A DNA stretch of 64,000 nt from Arion vulgaris. Its lineage: Eukaryota > Mollusca > Gastropoda > Stylommatophora > Arionidae. Positions within the stretch are counted from its first letter, which is position 1, and every line of letters begins with the position of its first letter. The notes below the pieces were generated by a model. It saw only the letters and a list, made by a program, of their open reading frames with translations. It searched no databases and was not told the DNA's origin. Both the position numbers and the translations under genes were made by a program. Below, in pieces: positions 56,426-64,000 of this stretch. The stretch covers positions 12,031,494-12,095,493 of the forward strand of contig CM036755.1 of NCBI GenBank assembly GCA_020796225.1. The letters are read 5' to 3'.

Positions 56426-56447
56426 GAAGAAGAAGAAGAAGAAGAAG

Positions 56448-56578
56448 ACCTCGAAGTCGGAGAAGGTCTGCCTGTATGGCGAGGACACTGATAATAAGGA
56501 AAAGCATGCCCCACCCAATCAATCAGATGCGCCTACCAGGCGCCTTGGCTACGACTGAAATCATAGCGGGTGAATGCA
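56448..56578 (+). mobile_element. Rep-C copy 1
   Basis: AAGTCGGAGAAGGTCTGCCT, ATGGCGAGGACACTGATAAT, GATGCGCCTACCAGGCGCCT and ACTGAAATCATAGCGGGTGA are flanked by GAA runs on both sides. GGCGCC sits in a short palindrome. Confidence 0.85.
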
Positions 56579-59090
56579 AGAGAGAAGAAGTAGAAGTAGA
56601 AGAAGAAGTAGAAGAAGATGAAGTAGAAGTAGAAGTAGAAGAGAAGAGAAGAAAGAAGTAGAAGAGAAGTAGAAAAGTAGAAGTAGAAGAGAAGTGAAGA
56701 AGAAGTAGAAGTAGAAAAGTAGAAGTAGAAGCAGAAAGAAGAAGTAGAAGTAGAAGAGAAGTAGAAGAAAAGTAGAAGTAGAAGAGAAGTAGAAGTTAGA
56801 AGGAAGCAGAAAGTAGAAGAGAAGTAGAAGAGAAGTTAGAAGAGAAGAAAGAAGCAGAAGTAGAAGCAGAAGTAGAAGTAAGAAGTATAATAGAAGATAG
56901 AAGCAGAATAATAAAGAAGAAGAATAAAGAATAAAGAAGAAGCAGAAGTAGAAGTAGAAGTAGTAAATAAATAAAGTAGAAGAAAGAAGAAAGAGAAGCA
57001 GAAGAAGAGAAGTAGAAGTAGAAGAGAAGTAAGTAGAAGAGAAGAGAAGAGAAGTAGAAGTAAAGTTTAAAGAAGTAGAAAATAGAAGCAGAAGCAGAAA
57101 GAAGAAGAAGCAGAATAATAAGAAGCAGAAGTAAAAAGAAAAAAAAAGTAGAATAAGTATAAAAGAAGAATAAATAAAATAGAAGAGAAGCAGAGTGAAG
57201 AAGATAGAAGTAGAAGTAGAAGAAAGAAGAAGAAGCAAAAAGTAGAAGAATATAGAAGTAGAAGAGAAAAAGGGAAGAAGTAGGAAGTAGGAAAGTAAGA
57301 AGAGAAGCAGAAGAAGTAGAAGTAGAAGGGAAAAAGAGAAGAAGCAGAAGCAAAAAGGGTAAAGTAAAAAGTAGAATAAATAATAAAGAGAAGTAGAAGA
57401 GAAGAAGAAAAAGGGAGAAGAATAGAAGTAGAAGTAGAAGTGGAAGAAGAAGAGAAGAGAAGAAAGAAGTAGAAAAAATAAGAAGAAGAAGAATAGGTAG
57501 AAGCAGAAGAAATAATAAAAGAAGTAGAAGCAGAAGAAGTAGAAGAAGTAAAATAGAAGAAATTAAGAGAAAAGTAGAAGAAGAGAATAGAAGTAGAAGT
57601 AGTAAATAGAAGAGAAGTAGTAGAAGAGAAGAAGAAGTAGAAGTAGAAGAATAGAAGTAGAAGTAAAAGAAGAAGAGAAGAAGAGAAGAAGAAGAATAGA
57701 AGTGAAGAATTTAAAAGTAGAAGAAGAAGGTAGAATAAAAAGAAAAGAAGAAAGAATAATAGAAAGTAGAAAAGTAGAAGAGAAGAGAAGTAGAAAGTAA
57801 GAAGTAGAAGTAGAAGAGAAGAAGAAGAAGAAGTAGAAGAAGTAGAAGAAGTAGAAGTAGAAGTAGAAGAAGTAGAAGTAGAAGAAATAGAAGAAGTAGA
57901 AGAAGAATAGAAGTAAAGAAGAGAAGAGAAGAGAAGAAGTAGATAGAAAAGAAAGAAGAAGAAGAAGAAAAGTAGAAGTAAAAGATATTAAATAGAAAAT
58001 AGAAAGTAGAAGAAGTAGTAATAGAGAAGTAGAAGAAGGAAAAATAAAAGTAAAAGAAGAGAAGTAGAAGTGAAGAAGTAGAAGAGAAGAAGTAGAAAAA
58101 AGAATAATAGAAGAAAAGAAGAAGAAGAAGAATAGAAGAGAAGTAGAAGAATAGAAGTGAGAAGTAGAAGAAGAAAAGAAGAAGTAAAAGAAGAAGAAGA
58201 AAGAAGTAGAAGAAGAAGAGAAGAAGAAGCAATAGAAGAAGTAGAAGAAGTAGAAGAAGTAGAAGTAGAAGAAGAGAAGAAGTAATAGAAGAGAAGAGAA
58301 GTAAGTAGAAGTAGAAGTAGAAGTAGAAGAAGTAGAAGAGAAGAAAGTTAAAGAGAAGTAGAAGAGAAGTAGAAGAAGAAGTAGAAGAAGAAGAAGAAGT
58401 AGAAGAAGTAGAAGAATAAGAAGAAGTAGAAGAAGAATAAGTAGAAGAAGAAGTAGAAGAAGAAGTAGAAGTAGAAGTAGAAGAAGAAGAAGAAAAAGAA
58501 GAAGAAGAAGAAGAAGAAGAAGAGAAGAAGAAGAAGTAGAAGAAGTAGAAGAAGAAGTAGAAGAAGTAGAAGTAGAAGTAGAAGTAGAAGTAGAAGAGAA
58601 GAGAAGAAGTAGAAGTAGAAGTAGAAGAAAGAAGGAAGCAGAAGAAGAGAAGTAGAAGTAAAGAAAGAAATAAAAGCAAAGAAAAGTAGTAAGAAGAGAT
58701 AAGAGAAAAGAAATAAAATAAATAAAATAAATATATAAAGTAGATAGTAGTTTAAGAGAATAAAGTAGAAGAAGTAGAAGAAAGAAAGAAGCAGAAGAAG
58801 AAAAAGAATAAAGAAGTAGAAGAAAAATAAGTAAAAAAGAAGAAGAGAAGAAGTAGAAGTATAAAAATAAGAAGAAGAAGAAAGTAGAAAATAGAAGAAA
58901 AAAAAGTAGAAGTAGAAGAAGTAGAAGAAGAAGTAGAAGAAGAAGTAGAAGAAGAAGTAGAAGAAGAAGAAGAAGTAGAAGAAGAAGAAGTAGAAGAAGA
59001 AGAGAAGAAGAAGAAGAAGTAGAAGAAGAAGTAGAAGAAGAAGTAGAAGAAGAAGTAAAAGAAGTAGAAGAAGAAGAAGAAGAAGAAGAA

Positions 59091-59231
59091 GAAGACCTCT
59101 GAAGTCGGAGAAGGTCTGCCTGTATGGCGAGGGACACTGATAATAAAGGAAAGCATGCCTCCACCCAAAAATCAGTCAGATGCGCCATACCAGGCGCCTT
59201 GGCTACGACTGAAATCATAGCGGGTGAATGC
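59091..59231 (+). mobile_element. Rep-C copy 2 within the GAA array
   Basis: Same blocks as copy 1, with CACCCAAAAATCAGTCAGAT intact. GAA runs lie on both sides. Confidence 0.88.
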
Positions 59232-61382
59232 AAGTAGAAGAAGAAGTAGAAGTAGAAGAAGAAGTAGAAGAAGATGAAGTAGAAGTAGAAGTAGAAGTAG
59301 AAGTAGAAGAAGAGAAGTAGGTAGAAGTAGAAGAAGTAGAAGAGAAGTAAGGAAGAAGTAAATGAGAAGTAGAAGAAGTAGAAGTAGAAGTAGAAGTAGA
59401 AGAAGAATTAGAAGTAGAAGTAGAAGTAGAAGTAGAAGAAGTAGAAGGGAAGCAGAAGAGAAGTAGAAGAGCAGAAGAGAAGTAGAAGTGAAGTAGTAGT
59501 AGAAGAGAAGTAGAAGAAGTAGAAGTAGAAGAAGTAGAAGTAGAAGAAGAAGATGTAGAAGAGAAGAGAAGTAGAAGAAGTAGAAGTAGAAGAAGAGAAG
59601 TAGAAGAAGAAAAAGGAGAAGTAGGCTAAGAAGAGGAAGTAGAAGTAGGAAGAGAAGAAGAAGTAGTAGAAGTAGAAGAGAGAAGTGAGAAGTAGAAGAG
59701 AAGTAGTAGAAGAGAAGCAGAAGTAGAAGTAGAAGAGAAGTAGAAGTAGTAGTAGAAGTAGAAGTAGAAGAAGAAGAAGTAGAAGTAGAAGAGAAGAGAA
59801 GAAGAAGAAGAGGCAGAAGAAGTAGAAGAGAAGAGAAGAGAAGAAAAGAAGTAGAAGAGAAAGTAAATAGAAGCAAAGTAGAGAAAAGAAGCTAGAAGAG
59901 AAGTAGAAGAGAAGTAGAAGAAGTAGAAGTAGAATAGTAGAAAGAAGAAGAAGAAGTAGAAGAGAAAAGTAGAAGAGAAGTAGAAGAAGAGAAGAGAAGA
60001 AAGGAAGAAAGGAAGTAAAGAAGAAAGAAGTAGAAGCAGAAGTAGAAGCAGAATAGAAGTAAATAGAAGCAGAAGAAGTAGAAGTAGGAAGGATTGAGAA
60101 GAAAAGAAGTAGAAGAGAAGAAGTAGAAGAGAAGAGAAGAGAAAATAAATAGATATAAAATAAGAAGAAGCTAGAAGTATAAATAAGAAGAATAGAAGAG
60201 AAGTAGAAAAGAAGAAGAAGTAGAAGTAGAAGAAGTAGAAAGTAGAGAAGTAGAAGAAGAAGAGAAAGTAGAAGAAGTAGAAGAGAAGAAGTAGAATTTT
60301 AGAAGAAAGTAGAGAAGTAGAAGAAGAAGTAGAAGAGAAGAAGTAGAAGTAGAAGAAGCAGAAAATAGAAAATAGAAGAAGAAAAGAAAGAGAAGCAGAA
60401 GAGAAGAAGAAGTAGAAGAAGTAGAAGAAGAATAGAAGTAAAAGAAGTAGAAGGTAGAAGAGAAGAAGTAGAAGAGAAGAAGGCAGAAGAGAAGAGAAGA
60501 GAGTAGAAGTAGAAGAAAGAAGAAGTAGAAGTAGAAGAAGTAGAAGAATAAAGTAGAATAGAAGATAGAAGTAGAAGAAGTAGAAGTAGAAGAAGAAGTA
60601 GAAGAGAAGGCAGAAGTAGAAGAGAAGAAGTAGAAGTAGAAGAAGAGAAGAAGAAAAGAAGTAGAAGAAGTAGAAGTAGAAGTAGAAGTAGAAGAAGAAT
60701 AAGAAGTAGAAGAAAATAGAAGTAATTAGAAAAGTAGAAGAAGTAGAAGTAGAAGAAGGATAAAAAGAATAAAGAAGAAAAAAGAGAAGTGAGAAAAAAG
60801 AAAAAAGGAAAAGAAAAAGAAGAAGAAGAAGTAGAATAAGAAAGAAGAATAGAAGTAGAATAGAAGAGAAGAAGAGAAGAGAAGTAGAAGTAGAAGTAGA
60901 AGTAGAAGGAAGAAGTAGAATGAAAGTAGAATAGAAGAAGTAGAATAGAAGAAGTAGGAAGTAGAAGCATAGCAAGTAGAGTAAATGAAGAAAATAAAGA
61001 GAGTAGAAGCAGAAGTAGAAGTAGAATAGAAAAGAAGTAGAAGAAGTAGAAGAGAAGTAAGAAAATAGAAGAAGAGAAGAGAAGTAGAAGAAGAAGAAGT
61101 AGAAGAAGAAGAAGAAGAAGAAGGAAGAAGAGAATAGAAGAAAAAGGGAAAAGAAGAAGAAGAAGTAGAAGAAGTAGAAGAAGAAGAAGAAGTAGAAGTA
61201 GAAGAAGAGAAGAAGAAGTAGAAGAAGAAGAGAAGAAGAAGAGAAGAGAAGAAGAAGTAAGAAGAAGAATAGAAGAAGAAGTAGAAGAAGAAGAAGAAGT
61301 AGAAGAAGAAGAAGTAGAAGAAGAAGTAGAAGAAGAAGTAGAAGAAGAAGTAGAAGAAGAAGAAAAAGAAGAAGAAGAAGAA

Positions 61383-61514
61383 GACCTCTGAAGTCGGAGA
61401 AGGTCTGCCTGTATGGCGAGGACATTTGATAATAAGGAGTTCTGCCCACCCAAAATCAGTCAGATGCGCCATACCAGGCGCCTTGCTACGACTGAAATCA
61501 TAGCGGTGAATGCA
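61383..61514 (+). mobile_element. Rep-C copy 3 within the GAA array
   Basis: Same blocks, with a few base losses (TTTGATAATAAGGAGTTCTG in place of the usual text). Confidence 0.87.
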
Positions 61515-64000
61515 AGAGAAGAAAAGAGAAGAGAAGAAGAAGTAGAAGAGATGAAGTAGAAGTAGAAGTAGAAGTAGAAGTAGAAGAAGTAGAAGTAGAA
61601 GTAGAAGTAGAAGAAGTAGAAGTAGAAGTAGAAGAGAAGAAGTAAAGAGAAGTAGAAGAAGAGAAGAGGTGAAGTAGAAGAAGCAGAAGTAGAAGAGAAG
61701 TAGAAGTAAAAAAGTAGATAGAGTAAGCTAGAAGAGAAGAAGCAGAAGTAGGAAGTAGAAGTAGAAGTATAGTAGAAGTAGAAAGAAGAAGTAGAAGTAG
61801 AAGAAGTAAAGTAGAAGAAAAGAATAGAAGAGAAGTAGAAGTAGAAGAAGTAGAAGTAGAAGAAGTAGAAGTATAAGAAGAAGAAGAAGTAGAAGTAGAA
61901 GTAGAAGTAGTAGAAGTAGGAAGTAGAAGTAGAAGTAGAAGAAGAAGAAGTAGAAGAAGAGAAGAAGCAGAAGTAGAAGTAAAAGGGAAAGTAGTAGAAG
62001 TAGAAGAGAAGTAGAAGAGAAGTAGAAGTAGAAGAGAAGTAGTAGTAGAAGTAGAAGTAGAAAGAAAAGAATAGAAGTAGAAGGAGTAGAAGAAGAAGAA
62101 GTAGAAGTAGAAGAAGTAGAAGTAGAAGAGAATAAAGAAGAAGAAGTAGAAGAGAAGAAGTAGAAGAGAAGAGAAGTGAAGAAGAAGGAAGTAAAAGAGA
62201 AGTAAATTAGGAAGTAGAAGAAGTAAAGAAGAGAAGAGAAAGAAGAGAAGAGAAGAATAGAAGTAGAAGTAGAAGAAGCAGAAGAGAAGTAGAAGAAGTA
62301 GAAGAGAAGTAGAAAAGTAGAAGAAGTAGAAGTAGAAGTAGAAGAGAAGAGAAGAAGTAGAAGTAAGAAAATAGAAGTAGAAGTAGAAGAGAAGTAGAAG
62401 AAAAAAGAGAAGCAGAAGAAGAGAAGAAGAAGTAGAAGAAGAAGAAGTAGAATTTAAGAGAAGAAAAGGGAAGTAGAAATAAGTAAAAAAGAAGAAGAAG
62501 AAGAGAAGAAGAAAAGAAGTAGAAGAGAAGAGAAGAAGTAGAAGGTAGAAGAGAAAAGGTTAAGTAGAAGAATAGAAGAAGTGGGAAGTAGAAGTAGAAG
62601 GAAGAAGAAGAAGTAGAAGAGAAGTAGAAAAGAGAAGTAGAAGAAGAGAAGAAGAAGAAGAAGTAGAAGATTTATGAAGTAGAAGTAGAAGAAGTAGAAG
62701 AAAGAGAATAAAGTAGAAGAAGAGAAGCAGAAAATAAAGAAAAAATAAAAGTAAAGAAGTAGAAGTAGAAATGGGAGAGAAGAAGTAAAAAATAAGAAAA
62801 GAAGAAAGAAGAAGAAGAAGAAGTAGAAGAAGTAGAAGGAGAAGAAATAAAGTAAGAAGAAGTAGAAGAAGAAGAAGAAGAAAGAAAAGAAGTAGAAGAG
62901 AAGAGAAGAAAAGTAGAAGAAGAAAAGAGAATAAATAAAGAAGAGAAGAAGTAGAAGGAAGAAGAGAATAGAAGTAGAAGCAGAAGTAGAAGAAAGAGAA
63001 GTAGAAGTAGAAGTGAAGAAGTAGAAGAAGAAGAAGTAGAAAGAAGTAGAAGTAGAAGTAGGAAGAATAGAAGAAGAAAATAGAAGAAGAAGTAGAAGAA
63101 GTAGAAAAAGTAGAAGAGAAGAGAAAAGTTAGATGTAGAAAAGAAAGAAGAAGAAGAAAAATAGAAGTAGAAGAAGAAGAAGTAAAGGAAAAGAAAAAGA
63201 AGAAGAAGAAGTAGAAGAAGAAATTAGAAAGTAAGAAGTAGAAGTAGAAAATAGAAGTAGAAGAGAAGTAGAAGTAGAAGTAGAAGAAGTAGAAGTAGAA
63301 GTAGAAGAGAAGAAAGAAGTAGAAAATAAGAGAAGTAGAAGAGAAGAGAAGTAGAAGAGAAGAAGAAGTAGTAGAAGCATAAGAAAAAATAGAAGAAGAA
63401 GCAGAAGAAGAAGTAGAATAGAAGTAGAAGAGAAGGAAGAAGAATAGAAGAAGGAAGAAGAGAAGTAGAAGTAGAAGAAGTAGAAGAAGTAGAGCGAAAA
63501 TAGAAGAAAAAAGAAAGAAGAAGAAGAAGAAAGAAGTAGAAGAAGTAGAAGTAGGAAAAGAAGAAAAAAGAATAGAAGAATAGAAGAAGAAGAAGAAGTA
63601 GAAATAGAAGAATAGAAGAAGAAGTAGAAGAAGAAGTAGAAGAAGAAGTAGAAGAAGAAGAAGAAGTAGAAGAAGAAGAAGTGAAGAATAAGAAGAAGAA
63701 AAGAAGTAAAAAGAAGAAGAAGTAGAAAAAGTAGAAGAAGAAGTAGAAGAAGAAGTGGGAAGTAGAAGAAGAAATAAGTAGAATAAAAGAAAGAATAAAA
63801 AGAAGTAGAAGAGAAGTAGAAGAAGAAGAAGAAGAAGAAGTAGAAGTAGAAGAAGAAGAAGAAGAAGAAGAAGAAGAAGAAGAAGAAGAAGAAGAAGAAG
63901 AAGAAGAAGAAGATGAAGAAGAAGAAGAAGTAGAAGAAGAAGAGAAGAGAAGAAGTAGAAGAATAGTAGAAGTAGAAGAAAGAAAAGTAGAAGTAGAAGA

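Larger units (their letters stand above)
56579..64000. repeat. GAA/GTA-rich satellite (AGAAGT, AGAAGA units), continues right of window
   Basis: About 7.4 kb built from AGA, AGT and GAA triplets, mostly GTAGAAGAAGAAGTAGAAG, with frequent single-base losses. One strand is nearly free of pyrimidines except T in GTA. Rep-C interrupts it at 59.1 and 61.4 kb. The long Leu/Ser/Phe frames on the minus strand (up to 607 codons) are only the translation of TTC, CTT and TCT runs. Confidence 0.97.

Noticed and set aside
56561..63380. Minus-strand open frames of up to 607 codons, rich in Leu, Ser and Phe, resembling membrane proteins
   Set aside because: They translate TTC/CTT/TCT repeats in all three frames at once and have no start context, domain or non-repeat segment.

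Overview
The window reads as animal nuclear DNA that is almost entirely repeats. I find no intact host gene, no rRNA gene and no CRISPR array. The evidence is many 5'-truncated non-LTR retrotransposons (LINEs), several tRNA-derived SINEs with pol III box B motifs, two hAT-type DNA transposons, CA/TA/GAA/CAT microsatellites and about 25 minisatellite or satellite arrays. A lophotrochozoan, perhaps a mollusc, is my best guess. It rests on a SINE core (GAGCACGTAAAAGAACCC) that I associate with molluscan repeats and on a SPIN-like hAT element, a family known from snails and other hosts. This placement is an inference, not a demonstration.

Layout. 1-11.27 kb: a 43-bp satellite that runs into a LINE remnant. 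11.3-16.5 kb: LINE fragments, minisatellites and one candidate exon (13,590-13,879). 16.5-22.5 kb: dispersed repeats, a CT-rich array and five LINE pieces. 22.5-25.1 kb: a 36-bp array, then 19 tandem copies of a SINE box B segment. 25.1-30.5 kb: SINEs, arrays, one candidate terminal exon (26,333-26,446) and LINE fragments. 30.5-38 kb: a LINE inserted into a SINE, a 0.72-kb palindrome, and LINE pieces including one with an in-frame 39-bp expansion. 38-47.5 kb: SINEs, arrays, a hAT MITE and LINE pieces. 47.5-50.6 kb: a clean 29/23-bp array. 50.6-55 kb: LINE 3' ends and one well-preserved LINE insertion with a 5' inversion and a nested SINE. 55-56.6 kb: a SPIN-like hAT and a LINE tail. 56.6-64 kb: a GAA/GTA-rich array with higher-order structure.

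Main result. At least seven tandem arrays can be traced, by comparison with unexpanded copies in this same window or with the expected LINE reading frame, to a short segment inside a transposable element. Four of them start in or just after the basic GRPxxxW segment near the 3' end of a LINE reading frame. The window looks like a catalogue of minisatellites born inside mobile elements. The labels Lin-A to Lin-I, Sin-1 to Sin-6, Rep-B and Rep-C are local names used only here.
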